From: Methanoregula sp. SKADARSKE-2
Lineage (GTDB): Archaea; Halobacteriota; Methanomicrobia; Methanomicrobiales; Methanospirillaceae
Assembly (NCBI GenBank): GCA_030919125.1
Contig: CP121470.1
Span: 1,468,391-1,532,390, forward strand
Direction of reading: 5' to 3'
Length of the DNA stretch: 64,000 nucleotides
Translations under genes and position numbers: made by a program
Part shown: piece after piece, positions 16,379 through 25,437 of the stretch
How the letters are laid out: the number at the start of each line of letters is the position of its first letter
Numbering within the stretch: position 1 is the first letter of the stretch
The notes under the pieces: model-generated
Database searches by the model: none
The model's input: the letters and a program-made list of their open reading frames with translations, nothing else
Told to the model about the DNA's origin: nothing

Positions 16379-16903
16379 CTACTTCCTCTTCCCTTCCTTT
16401 GCCCTCCGCATCAGCGCGAGCAGCCCTTCGAGGATTTGTGCAGGGGTCGGCGGGTTCCCCGGGATCTTCATGTCCACCGGCAGGATCTTCTCCGCCCCGC
16501 CCAGCACCGCGTAGGACCCGGCAAAGATCCCGCCGTCGCAGGCATCATCGCCGACAGCGATCACGAACTTCGGCGACGGCATCGCCTCGTATGTCTTCTT
16601 CACTGCAATAGCCATATTGTGCGTCACCGCACCGGTGACGAGGAGGACGTCTGCGTGCCGGGGGGAGGCGACGAACGAGATCCCGAACCGCTCCACATCA
16701 TAAAACGCGTTGTTTAAGGCGTTGATCTCGATCTCGGTGGCGTTGTCGCTCCCCGAATCGAGTTCCCGGATCGCGATGCTGCCGCCGAAGACCGCATCGA
16801 CCTCGCGCTTCAGGAGGCGCCCGAGCTTCTCGATCGCATCGTTCCGGACGAGCACGTTCTCGGTGACCTTACTTTTGAGCATGCAGGAGAATGCGTTGAC
16901 CAT
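16379..16903 (-). CDS. Ehr-type small subunit (NuoB/HyfI homologue lacking the N2 cluster cysteines)
   Basis: The 174-residue protein follows the NuoB/HycG/EchC fold: GSDNATEIE at 51-59, ADVLLVTGAVTHNMA at 84-98, IAVGDDACDGG at 115-125, and ILPVDMKIPGNPPTP at 140-154. In active members the proximal [4Fe-4S] cluster is held by four Cys (GSCNGCEIE, GDCA, GCPP). Here the equivalent positions are Asp53, Thr56, Asp120 and Asn150, so no cluster can be bound in the usual way. It is the last gene of the six-gene minus-strand operon, 10 bases after the large subunit. It probably sits on the cytoplasmic face of the membrane arm. Its role is unknown. Confidence 0.9.
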   Translation of the reverse strand: MVNAFSCMLKSKVTENVLVRNDAIEKLGRLLKREVDAVFGGSIAIRELDSGSDNATEIEINALNNAFYDVERFGISFVASPRHADVLLVTGAVTHNMAIAVKKTYEAMPSPKFVIAVGDDACDGGIFAGSYAVLGGAEKILPVDMKIPGNPPTPAQILEGLLALMRRAKEGKRK

Positions 16904-16913
16904 CTTCTTCCAC

Positions 16914-18494
16914 CTACAGATCCGTCCCCGCGTACGAGAGGTTCAGGCTCTTGTTGATCACCGGGAAGTCGGGGACGATGTTGCCCTGCACCGCGTGCTC
17001 GATCGCCTGCCAGTTGCAGAACGATGCCGTCCTCACCTTGTACCGCTCGATCTTCCCGTTCTTCACCCAGACGAACGCGAGGTTCTCGCCCCGGGGAGAC
17101 TCGACAAGGGAGAGCGTGTACCCGTCGAGGACCAGTGCTTCTCTCCGGACCTCCCCTTCGGGCATCGAGGCCAGCAATTTCCTTATGATCTCGACCGAGT
17201 CCAGGATCTCCGCTGCCTTGACCGTGAACCGGGAGATGACATCGCCGTCTTTCAGGATCTTGGGGATGGGGGGGTACCGGGTATAGATACCGTACGGGCA
17301 GTTCACCCGAGTGTCCACCTTCCCGCCGGAGGCCCGGGCAGCCGGGCCGGTGATATTGAGCGGTCGCAGGAGGCCCGGCCGGATGATGCCGGTCGTCCCG
17401 AACCGGTCGATGACCGAGGCGGTCGAGAGGACGATCTTAAGGCCGATCCGGTACCGCTTCCGGAACTGGTCGAGGAACCGGCCGAGCTCGTACAGCTGCT
17501 CCTTCCGGATATCCCTCGAGAGCCCTCCGATTGCAACCATTCCCCGGAGGAACCGGGAGCCGGTCAGGCGCTCGTTCTCCCGGACCACCTCTTCCCGGAG
17601 GACGGAGAACTGGCTTGCCCCGAGCGGGAACGCGACATCGAGGAGCATCCCGGCCTGGTCGCCGAGATGGGAGGCGATCCGCTCCATCTCGAGGAGGATC
17701 GTCCGGAGCTGCCATGCCCGGTCGGGAACGGGTATCCTTGAGATCTTCTCGATCGCCATGCAGAACGCCGTCGCGTTTGCGACCGACTCATCACCGCTCA
17801 CCGCCTCGGCAATCCGGATGCACCATTCCGGAGACTTCCCCTCTGCAAGCTTCTCAATCCCCCGGTGCTTGTAGAACATCCTGACCTCGAGGTTGAAGAT
17901 CGTCTCGCCGATAACCGAGAACCGGAAGTGCCCGGGCTCGATGATCCCCGCGTGGACCGGGCCGACCGGCACCTGGTACACCCCTTCCCCGTTCACCTTC
18001 CGGAACGGGTATTCGTCGGCAGGGTCGATGGACGGTTTTGTTGGGATCGGCCCGTTCACAAACGATTTTTTCAGGGGGTGGAAGTTCTCCGGGTAGGTCT
18101 CGTGGAGGAAGAGCCGCCGGGTATCGAATGCACCGGTGAACTCGATCCCAAACCCGTCCCGGCACTCGCGCTCGAACCAGGACGCAGACGGGATCATGGC
18201 CGCGATAGAGGATACCGGTCTGTCGGCGTCCCGGACAAGGATGACCATCCCCCCACGCTTCTCGAAGACGTAGAGGAGGCTCGTGCCCAGGAAATACCGG
18301 AAGCCTTCCGCCCCGAAGAGGGCGATCAGCACGAACTTCCGGGCCGTGAGGAGGTTGATGACCGGCTCAAACTCCTCCTCAGATACCGGTACGTAGATCT
18401 CGTTACTGCACCCCCGGGTCATACTCTCTACCGAGAGGACGGTCCCGATTATCTCGAAGATATGCGCTGCCGGGTCAACAGTTTCGCCTGCCAT
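16914..18494 (-). CDS. Ehr-type large subunit (NuoCD/HyfG homologue lacking NiFe ligands)
   Basis: The 526-residue protein has a NuoC-like N-terminal domain (to about residue 145, ending FERECRDGFGIEF and FLHETYPENFHPL) fused to a NuoD/hydrogenase-large-subunit domain with PVGPVHAGIIEPGHFRF and YKHRGIEKLAEGKS. [NiFe] hydrogenases bind the metal site with two CxxC motifs. Here the first is replaced by AEAVSGDES (230-237), and the C-terminal one by LNLSYAGTD in the last ten residues. It is therefore not a hydrogenase. A NuoC-NuoD fusion is normal for HycE/HyfG. The neighbouring membrane genes and close packing show a complex. This matches the energy-converting hydrogenase related (Ehr) class. 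Confidence 0.92.
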   Translation of the reverse strand: MAGETVDPAAHIFEIIGTVLSVESMTRGCSNEIYVPVSEEEFEPVINLLTARKFVLIALFGAEGFRYFLGTSLLYVFEKRGGMVILVRDADRPVSSIAAMIPSASWFERECRDGFGIEFTGAFDTRRLFLHETYPENFHPLKKSFVNGPIPTKPSIDPADEYPFRKVNGEGVYQVPVGPVHAGIIEPGHFRFSVIGETIFNLEVRMFYKHRGIEKLAEGKSPEWCIRIAEAVSGDESVANATAFCMAIEKISRIPVPDRAWQLRTILLEMERIASHLGDQAGMLLDVAFPLGASQFSVLREEVVRENERLTGSRFLRGMVAIGGLSRDIRKEQLYELGRFLDQFRKRYRIGLKIVLSTASVIDRFGTTGIIRPGLLRPLNITGPAARASGGKVDTRVNCPYGIYTRYPPIPKILKDGDVISRFTVKAAEILDSVEIIRKLLASMPEGEVRREALVLDGYTLSLVESPRGENLAFVWVKNGKIERYKVRTASFCNWQAIEHAVQGNIVPDFPVINKSLNLSYAGTDL

Positions 18495-18495
18495 A

Positions 18496-20040
18496 TCAGA
18501 ACCTCAAATCAGCGACAATCCGGCTGATGAACGCAGTCTCACCCGAGGGGAACCAGATACCGAGCACGATGACAATGGCGATGAGCGCGATGATCGGGAT
18601 CTTCATGCCGAGCGGGGTTTCGTACTGCTCGAAATCCAGGGGCGAACCGGACGATAGGGGGGGCACTCCCGATCCGGTCTGCCCGGAAGCCTCGGGCGCC
18701 TCGGAAGATTCCGGGGATTCCCGCTGCATAAAGGAGGTGATGACAAAGTACCCAAACGCCCCGGCTGCGATGAAGATCAGGACGAGGACAATGAGAAGCG
18801 CCCCGAGCGAGTACCCCACGAGCTGGAGCAGAATGAAGATCTTCGAGAAGAAGACCGGCGAGGGCGGCATCCCGATGATCGCAAGCCCCCCAATGACAAT
18901 CCCCCATGCCGCAAGGGGCTGGAGCCGGAAGACATCCCGGATATCGTCCGGTGCCTCGCCCGAGAACTTGCTGTGGTACTGCCGGTGGAGGATCCCTGCC
19001 GAGAGGAAGAGCGAGGCTTTCGTGAACGCATGGGCCATGACGTGGAAGATCACCCAGAAGACCGCGACCGGGGTTGCGATCGCAAGACCGATAAGGGTGA
19101 TCCCCATGTTCTCGATACTGGAGAAGGCGATCAGCTTCTTGAGGTTCCGCTGCGGGAGCATCGAGAAGGCGGCAATGCCGCTGGTCAGGATGGCGAAGAG
19201 GAGGATGAACGGCGAGACGATCGTCATCGCGCTGGTCTGGTGGACGAGTGCTGCGGTCCGGATGATCGCGTAGATCCCGATATTCAGGAGAACGCTGGAG
19301 AGAACGGCGCTCACCGCTGACGGTGCCTTTACGTGGGCCTCGGGGAGCCAGGTGTGGAACGGGAAGATCCCCGATTTTGCCCCGAAGCCGATGAAAACGA
19401 ACGCAAAGACGGCGATCATCATCGCCGGGGGGAACGATCCCGCATGCTGCATCAGCTCGGTCCAGTTCAGGGACCCGGTGCCAAGGGTGGTCCGGGAGAC
19501 CTCGAAGAGGAAGATGAACCCGATGAACGAGAAGAGCATCGCGGTCGAGGCTATGAGGATGTACTTGATCGCGGCATCGATATTCTCCTTGGCCGAGAGG
19601 ACCGCGATCAGCATCGCGGAGAGGATCGTCGTCAGTTCGGCAAAGATCCAGAACAGGGCGAGGTTATCCGCGGAGAAGGCGAGGACTATCAGGAGCAGGA
19701 GGAGGCACCATGCCCCGGAGAAGAGCTTCAGGCTCCCCTTCTCCAGCTCGCCGGTGGCGATCAGGCTCTCCACGTACCCGCCGGCATAGATCGCTCCGAG
19801 CATGAAGATGACGACCGCGATCAGGATCTCGAAGAGGCCGAAGTGATCGATGGAGAAGTACTGGCTCCCGAGGAGGACGGTGTTCACCGGTAGGGATACG
19901 GTCGCAAGCATGGCGACCGCAACCGCGACAAAGAAGATCCCGTGGGCGATGGCAACCGCATTCATCTGCCGGTTCGTGTGGCAGATGGCGACAAGGCCGA
20001 TGGCAACGAGCGTTGCCACGACAAAGGCGGTAAGGATCAT
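18496..20040 (-). CDS. Ehr complex membrane subunit, NuoM/NuoN/HyfF-like
   Basis: The 514-residue protein is an antiporter-type (Mrp/NuoLMN) membrane subunit with about 13-14 hydrophobic segments. Conserved proton-path features are visible: FWIFAELTTILSAMLI with a membrane glutamate near residue 133, AKSGIFPFHTWLPEAHVKAPSAVSA with a lysine and histidine near 220-240, and HVMAHAFTKASLFL. A hydrophilic segment near residues 438-465 is rich in Ser, Glu and Pro. The position between the HyfE-like and large subunit genes matches the hyf order. It would translocate H+ or Na+; the driving reaction is unknown because the soluble arm lacks metal ligands. Confidence 0.9.
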   Translation of the reverse strand: MILTAFVVATLVAIGLVAICHTNRQMNAVAIAHGIFFVAVAVAMLATVSLPVNTVLLGSQYFSIDHFGLFEILIAVVIFMLGAIYAGGYVESLIATGELEKGSLKLFSGAWCLLLLLIVLAFSADNLALFWIFAELTTILSAMLIAVLSAKENIDAAIKYILIASTAMLFSFIGFIFLFEVSRTTLGTGSLNWTELMQHAGSFPPAMMIAVFAFVFIGFGAKSGIFPFHTWLPEAHVKAPSAVSAVLSSVLLNIGIYAIIRTAALVHQTSAMTIVSPFILLFAILTSGIAAFSMLPQRNLKKLIAFSSIENMGITLIGLAIATPVAVFWVIFHVMAHAFTKASLFLSAGILHRQYHSKFSGEAPDDIRDVFRLQPLAAWGIVIGGLAIIGMPPSPVFFSKIFILLQLVGYSLGALLIVLVLIFIAAGAFGYFVITSFMQRESPESSEAPEASGQTGSGVPPLSSGSPLDFEQYETPLGMKIPIIALIAIVIVLGIWFPSGETAFISRIVADLRF

Positions 20041-20729
20041 GACGCATCCTCCTTATCTTCCCAGAGATGGAACCGGTGGAGCCGGTTGTGGTACTCTTCG
20101 AGGGTCGAGTCGATGCCGACCGCGAGAATCGTCGTCAGGAGCACGAGAATGATCAAATCGATGATGATCAGAAACTCGATGATGAGCGGGAGCTCGGTGA
20201 CGAACATGCCGAAGAACAGGACCCCGTTCTCCATCGAGAGATAGCCCATGACTTTCGTTATCGCCCGCTTCCGGGAGAAGGTCACCATCATGCCCATCAG
20301 CATTAGGGAGATCCCGATGACCGCCCCGAAGAAGAGGAGGCTCGGGGTTCCTGGCGCGGTCGGGAGGATCCGCGAGAGCGCGAAGTAGATGACGAGCATC
20401 ATCACCATCGAGACGAGGAGCGAGGTCGTGGGGTTAAGGTAGTGGAACTCGATGTCCCGCTTTATCCGGATCCGTTCCTGGATAGTTGCGATGAAGTAGG
20501 GGATGATGAGCACCTTGCTTGCGATGGTGACGATCGCAATCTCAAGGAGTACGATCTTCCCGTCAGCGATCCAGAGTGCGAGGGCTATCGCGGCAAGGGT
20601 CAGGGACTGGAGGGAGTACACCGAGACGAGCGAGAGGATGTTCCGGGTCGAGATGATGTAGGCTGCGGCGATGATGACCACCACGAACAGGATCTTGATG
20701 ATGCCTTCGATTGAGGCCATGTCGGTCAT
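20037..20729 (-). CDS. Ehr complex membrane subunit, HyfE-like (NuoK-related)
   Basis: The 230-residue protein has about six or seven hydrophobic helices and a charged C-terminal tail. HyfE-type subunits carry a NuoK-like fold; here the run KVMGYLSMENGVLFFG, with its conserved Glu in the membrane, is the best signature. It overlaps both neighbours by four bases (20037-20040 and 20726-20729), showing tight translational coupling within the operon. Confidence 0.88.
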   Translation of the reverse strand: MTDMASIEGIIKILFVVVIIAAAYIISTRNILSLVSVYSLQSLTLAAIALALWIADGKIVLLEIAIVTIASKVLIIPYFIATIQERIRIKRDIEFHYLNPTTSLLVSMVMMLVIYFALSRILPTAPGTPSLLFFGAVIGISLMLMGMMVTFSRKRAITKVMGYLSMENGVLFFGMFVTELPLIIEFLIIIDLIILVLLTTILAVGIDSTLEEYHNRLHRFHLWEDKEDAS

Positions 20730-21676
20730 GTGAACACCTCGATGATGATGGTCAGGGTCGAGAAGAAGAAGGCCATGGCAAAGAGGCTCGGGAGCCGGAA
20801 GAACCGCATCTTGGACATCGAGGACTCGAAGAGGCCGATGATTCCCCCGAGAAGGACGCCTTTGAGCAGGAAGAGGACAGCCGCGATGGCGATCCCCGCA
20901 ACCGTAAGAGTCGTCCCGAGGCCGAACGGCAGGACGAGATTGATCAGGAGCGCTATCAGGAGCGTGAGCTTGATCCCCGAACTCAGTTCCATGAGGGCGA
21001 GGTTCCTCCCCGACTGTTCGAGGATCATGCCCTCATGGATCATGGTGAGTTCGAGATGCGTCTCGGGGTTATCCACCGGGATACGGGACGTCTCGACGAT
21101 AAGGATGATGAAGAGCGAGATCCCCAGCAGGATGAGGGTCGGGGTGACCGGGGTAGAGGAACCTGCGGTGACCGAGAAGATCGTGAAGATGTTGAGGGTC
21201 TTGAAGACGAACGCGAGCGCCGCAAAGACGATGATGGTCGTCGGCTCGATCACGGCCGAGATGCTCATCTCCCGAGAGCTCCCCATCCCCCCGAATGAAC
21301 TCCCTGCGTCGAGGCCGGAGAGGGCCATGAAGAATTTTCCCAGCGCAAGGAGGTACAGGAAGAGGATAATATTCCCGATCCCTCCGACCGGCTCAGGCAC
21401 GAACGCGAGCGGGACGAAGAGGGATGCGACAAGGGCGGCCGCGATATTCACGTACGGGGTGACCCGCATGATCCGCGAGGAGTGCGGGGAGTAGATGACC
21501 TCTTTTTTCAGAAGTTTTGCAAGGTTTGCGTACGTCTGGAAGACCGATGGCCCGCGCCTCCCCTGGGTCCATGCCTTCACTTTCTTGATAAAGCTGACGA
21601 AGAACGGCGCTGCCGCGATGACGAGCAGGGTGTTTACCATCATGTAGACAACGAAATCCAGGCTCATGCATACCAC
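20726..21676 (-). CDS. Ehr complex membrane subunit, NuoH/HyfC-like
   Basis: The 316-residue protein belongs to the NuoH/HycD family, which anchors the soluble arm to the membrane. Visible features are VKAWTQGRRGPSVFQTYANLAKLLKKE near residues 32-58 (the conserved RRGP loop), the acidic membrane-surface stretch IVETSRIPVDNPETHLELTMIHEGM near 195-220, and eight or so hydrophobic helices. It overlaps the HyfB-like gene by 13 bases and the HyfE-like gene by 4. Confidence 0.92.
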   Translation of the reverse strand: MVCMSLDFVVYMMVNTLLVIAAAPFFVSFIKKVKAWTQGRRGPSVFQTYANLAKLLKKEVIYSPHSSRIMRVTPYVNIAAALVASLFVPLAFVPEPVGGIGNIILFLYLLALGKFFMALSGLDAGSSFGGMGSSREMSISAVIEPTTIIVFAALAFVFKTLNIFTIFSVTAGSSTPVTPTLILLGISLFIILIVETSRIPVDNPETHLELTMIHEGMILEQSGRNLALMELSSGIKLTLLIALLINLVLPFGLGTTLTVAGIAIAAVLFLLKGVLLGGIIGLFESSMSKMRFFRLPSLFAMAFFFSTLTIIIEVFT

Positions 21677-23607
21677 CCAAGGAAGATAATGACTGCAACG
21701 ACTGCGACAAAGACATAGAGGAGGTAGGTATCAAGGCACCCGTTCTGGAACCGGGAGATACTCTCCGCGGCCCAGACCGCGAACCGGGCTAGGGGCAGGT
21801 AGAGGTACTCCTCGAAGACCTTCATAAGCCGGATCTCCCCGGTTCCTTCGGCAAAGATACAGTTCGCCCGATCGAAGAACGTCCGCTCGTTCTTCGTCCG
21901 GGTCCGATAGATCGCGGAGAAGATGATGTCGATCGGCTCGGAGAAGCCGTGGCCGGTGTACTCGGTTGCCGGCTGCTGGGAGTGGATTCCGCATCCCCAG
22001 GTCTCGCTCACCCGGACTTCGCGGGATGCAAAGAAGTATAGGAAGGCGTACGTGAGTGCAGCCATGACGAGGAGCAGGATCCCGATAAGCAGCATGTCGG
22101 GGATGACTGCCGGGTACCCCACAAGGAAGAAGATCTTGTACGAGAAGAGACCGAGGAGGATACACGCGGCCGCGAGGATCCCCGGGCCGATCAGCATCAT
22201 CTCTGACACCTCGTGCGCCTTCTCGCTCTCGGAAGAACGCGGGAGAGCAAGGAAGATCGACCCGAAGGCCTTGACAAAACAGGCCATCGAGAGGGCGCTT
22301 GTCAGGGCAAAGAGAGCAAGACTGATGAAGAGGAGGACTTTTAAGAGCGGGTCGACGACTGCCACCGAGGAGAAGAATGCAGAGAAGATCATCAGCTCGC
22401 TCGCAAACCCGTTGAAGGGCGGAAGCGCGGAGATCGAGACCGCACCGACAAAGAACAGCCCGGATGTCCAGGGCATCCGGTGAGCGAGGCCCCCCATGTG
22501 CTCGATGTCCCGGGTGTGGGTCGCATGGACAACTGAGCCCGAGGTGAGGAAGAGGAGAGCCTTGAAGAGCGCGTGGTTGAGGGCGTGGAAGAGCGCACCC
22601 AGAAGACTGATGGTTGCAAGGAGCGGAAGGTTTGCTGCTGATAGGATGATCGAGAGGCCGATGCCTACGAAGACGATCCCGACATTCTCGATGCTGCTGT
22701 ACGCAAGCATCGCCTTGACATCGTGCTCCTTGAGGGCATAGATGATGCCGAGTACCGCGGATGTTGTCCCCGCTGCGAGGATGAGGACCCCCCACCAGAT
22801 ATCCGGCTGGAAGACGTCGAGGAGGAACCGGATCAGGCCGTACACAGCGATCTTGAGCATGACCCCCGACAGGAGAGCCGAGATGGGAGAGGGGCTTGCT
22901 GGGTGGGCGTAGGGCAGCCACTTGTGGAACGGGATTATCCCGGCTTTTATGGCAAACCCGACAAAGAGCGCGAGGAAGGCGGCCGTAATGAGCGGGGATC
23001 CTGCCGCGGTCAGAGGCGCGATGGCAAACGACCCGGTCTGGACATAGAGGGCAAATATCCCGAGCATGACAAAGAGCGTCGAGAGCTGGGTCATGATGAA
23101 ATAGAAGACCCCTGCCTTCCTCGTCTCTTCCCGGGTATATTCGTACATCACCAGGAAGAACGAGCTTGCCGCCATCAGTTCCCAGAAGAGGAGAAACGAG
23201 ATCGTTGTCGCCGAAGAAACAACAAGAACCATGGCGAGGATGAAGAGATTTCCAAAGGCGCAGAGGTGATTCCTCCGGGCCCCCCCGCCGAGATGCTCGA
23301 AATATTCCACGGTGTAGACGGCCACGCACCCGCCAATGATGGCTATGAGCAGAAGGAAGAAGGCTGCGAGCCGGTCGATGAAGAACGAGATCGCGAGATA
23401 TGGGAACGGCTGGTAGACCGTAAACACGAAGTTCTGCCCGGTAAGGAGCGTGAAGAGGGAGAGGGCGGCGAGGAAGACGGAGGCGATGATCGCGCTTCCG
23501 AGCGCTACGGTCCTGACGGTTCTCTCGTCACGGGAGGACAAGGCGAAGCTCAAAAGAGCCCCCCCAAGCAGAACGAGGATTGCAGTGATAAAAAGTTCCG
23601 GGATCAT
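21664..23607 (-). CDS. Ehr complex membrane subunit, NuoL/HyfB-like
   Basis: The 647-residue protein is first in the six-gene operon. It is an antiporter-type subunit with about 15-16 hydrophobic helices and the usual motifs: LLFWELMAASSFFLVMYEY with a membrane Glu near residue 143, AIKAGIIPFHKWLPYAHPASPSPISALLSG near 218-247, and ALNHALFKALLFLTSG near 340. The C-terminal 130 residues contain a soluble stretch with SETWGCGIHSQQPATEYTGHG, typical of HycC/HyfB. No ferredoxin-like (HyfA/HyfH) gene is found on either side, so the electron-input module of a formate hydrogenlyase is absent. Confidence 0.92.
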   Translation of the reverse strand: MIPELFITAILVLLGGALLSFALSSRDERTVRTVALGSAIIASVFLAALSLFTLLTGQNFVFTVYQPFPYLAISFFIDRLAAFFLLLIAIIGGCVAVYTVEYFEHLGGGARRNHLCAFGNLFILAMVLVVSSATTISFLLFWELMAASSFFLVMYEYTREETRKAGVFYFIMTQLSTLFVMLGIFALYVQTGSFAIAPLTAAGSPLITAAFLALFVGFAIKAGIIPFHKWLPYAHPASPSPISALLSGVMLKIAVYGLIRFLLDVFQPDIWWGVLILAAGTTSAVLGIIYALKEHDVKAMLAYSSIENVGIVFVGIGLSIILSAANLPLLATISLLGALFHALNHALFKALLFLTSGSVVHATHTRDIEHMGGLAHRMPWTSGLFFVGAVSISALPPFNGFASELMIFSAFFSSVAVVDPLLKVLLFISLALFALTSALSMACFVKAFGSIFLALPRSSESEKAHEVSEMMLIGPGILAAACILLGLFSYKIFFLVGYPAVIPDMLLIGILLLVMAALTYAFLYFFASREVRVSETWGCGIHSQQPATEYTGHGFSEPIDIIFSAIYRTRTKNERTFFDRANCIFAEGTGEIRLMKVFEEYLYLPLARFAVWAAESISRFQNGCLDTYLLYVFVAVVAVIIFLGWYA

Positions 23608-23719
23608 GCGCCGGTCACCTTGTGAAGGTTCGCCACAACCGGAACCGGCACGGCCCGATAGCTCCTGCGCTGGGAGGATGGCGGGGAGGATCGGCCCGCT
23701 CCCCGGATCCGGCTGCGGT

Positions 23720-24388
23720 TCATACCTTGATCTCCGCAGTATGCCCCTGGACAGTGTCCTGAACTACCGGTGAGGGATCGCGCTTCATCGGGCAGATATC
23801 GATCTCCTTGAGTTCGCCGAGGCAGAAATCGAAGCGTTCCCTTATCGATTTTGGAAGTTCTGCCTCGGGGATGGGGTAGAACCCGAGTGCGCCGTAGAAC
23901 TCCACGAGCTCGAGTTTCGAGTGCATATAGAGGGTCTCATGCCTCCCGCACTCTTCCAGCAGGAGCTGCATGACCGAGCGGGCAAACCCCCGGCGCCGGA
24001 ATTCGTCGAGCACGTATACGGCATCGACTTCCAGTCCGTCTGGATGGCGGGCAGATCGTGCCACACCGATGATCTTCGAGCCGGTAAAGACCGCAAAGAG
24101 CCGGTCGGTCTCACGGTTGGCTTTCTGCTGGTGGTAGTGAACCCAGAGCTCCTGCTCTGCCCGGGCCATCTCAGAGGGGCTGAGTTCACGGACCTCGACA
24201 TCTTCAATAACGATCGCGTGCCTCTCGGTTGTTCCCGATGCGAAAAAGGCTGTACCTATCTCGTGGAAGAACCGGGGCCGGAAGGTGACAAAACCCCCGC
24301 TCTCCTCCCCGGCAAGGGAGTAGAGGGCAAGGAGCGTCGCATCCTCGCTGTACGGTTCGGCCTCGGCAAATGAGGAGATTATCGGCAC
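23720..24388 (-). CDS. GNAT-family N-acetyltransferase
   Basis: The 222-residue protein shows the GNAT acetyl-CoA binding motif VDAVYVLDEFRRRGFARSVMQLLLEE near residues 125-150 and the later LVEFYGALGFYPIP strand-helix pair. The first about 60 residues are extra to a minimal GNAT domain. The start is GTG with a G-rich stretch upstream. The acceptor is unknown; it may modify a protein or small amine. It precedes the Ehr operon by 112 bases in the same direction, so it may share its transcript. Confidence 0.85.
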   Translation of the reverse strand: MPIISSFAEAEPYSEDATLLALYSLAGEESGGFVTFRPRFFHEIGTAFFASGTTERHAIVIEDVEVRELSPSEMARAEQELWVHYHQQKANRETDRLFAVFTGSKIIGVARSARHPDGLEVDAVYVLDEFRRRGFARSVMQLLLEECGRHETLYMHSKLELVEFYGALGFYPIPEAELPKSIRERFDFCLGELKEIDICPMKRDPSPVVQDTVQGHTAEIKV

Positions 24389-24625
24389 CGGGCACCCCCG
24401 GAGATCCCGGCTGGTGAAGGAGAAAAGTTACGGGGTTGTCTTTGCATTTAGATCATCGTAGAAAGTTCTGCTTACTACAGATCCTTTCAGACACTATAAA
24501 GAATTTTCTGTAGGAGTGGCAAAAATCGGGTGGATTTGCGGAGTGGAGGGGGGCTTTTAAGTTCACGGCCCCCTCCTTTTCCTGCATGATCTCAAAGAAT
24601 TGCAACCTGATACAAAAAAAACGTG

Positions 24626-24680
24626 AATACCGGCAATTTTGTCAGATATGCGCGTTTTTCGGGAAAAAATTGCCGGTATT
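24626..24680. repeat. Perfect 15-base inverted repeat with 25-base spacer
   Basis: AATACCGGCAATTTT at 24626-24640 is repeated in inverse at 24666-24680. On the minus strand the hairpin is followed by TCACG and a run of eight T, resembling an intrinsic terminator. It lies in the 450-base divergent gap between the GNAT gene and the carbonic anhydrase pseudogene (24389-24847), which otherwise holds no gene I can support. Confidence 0.75.
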
Positions 24681-24847
24681 TCACCAATTTTTACAATAAT
24701 AGCCATCTCTTCCCGGTTTATACTTCTTCTCCCCCCATTTTTCCCGAACAGATAATAACGTTTAACTTTATCCGGGCCGTAAGTCCAGAATATCGCCGGT
24801 GATAACGGAGAAGCAGTCACTGGCTCTTTTGCAAAGGTGTGTGTGGA

Positions 24848-25404
24848 ATGATCGATAAATTTCTCCTGGGGAACTACAAATTCCGTGAGACGGATTTTAC
24901 CCCAGATATTGACTGCTACCGGGAACTTACCGGAAGCCAGCACCCGACCGTGCTCTGGATCGGGTGTTCCGACTCCCGGCTCCAGACCGGCCATATTACT
25001 CAGGCCCGTGCCGGGGAGCTCTTTATCCAGTGGAACATCGGCAATATCGTCCCGATCCATGACTAGAATTTTGCAACCGTGCTCGAGTACGCGCTCGTCC
25101 ATCTCAAAGTGGACGACATTGTCATCTGCGGGCACTCGATAAGGAGAGCACCGATTCGTACATCCCACTCTGGCTGAACAATGCCCGGAAGGCAATGGTT
25201 CGTGTCGATTCCCGGATCGATCCCCCGAAAAACACTGGGGAGAGCGGGCAGCGCTATCACCTAATTGAGCAGGAGAATGTCCGGCTCCAGATCGAGCATC
25301 TCGGGACATATCCCATCCTGAAATTAGCGGTGGACGAGAAGAGAGTGGTGGTCCACGGCCTGTATTACGATCTTGAGACCGGGCTCCTTTCGAGGGTCAA
25401 CTAA
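24848..25404 (+). pseudogene. Beta-class carbonic anhydrase, inactivated
   Basis: The first part reads MIDKFLLGNYKFRETDF and keeps the zinc-site motif GCSDSR and NIGNIVPIHD. An in-frame TAG at 25063-25065 then replaces what is normally a Trp codon (D-W-N-F). After it the frame continues NFATVLEYALVHLKVDDIVICGHS, but the next residues, which should contain the third zinc ligand (HxxC), are deleted with loss of frame. The C-terminal part resumes as KESTDSYIPLW and ends VVVHGLYYDLETGLLSRVN. Two independent lesions make it non-functional. An alternative GTG start lies at 24839. Confidence 0.88.
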
Positions 25405-25437
25405 AGAAAGGGACAGAGATCCCAGAGGAAATTCCCA

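Noticed and set aside
16914..18494. Functional [NiFe] hydrogenase
   Set aside because: Both CxxC metal-binding motifs of the large subunit and all four Cys of the small-subunit cluster are absent.
21731..23329. 532-codon minus-strand frame inside the HyfB-like gene
   Set aside because: It is in another frame of the same strand and strongly biased to Arg/Pro/His; the real gene has the antiporter motifs.
25063..25065. TAG as a pyrrolysine codon in the carbonic anhydrase
   Set aside because: The same gene has a second lesion that removes a zinc ligand and the frame; no Pyl genes are seen in the window.
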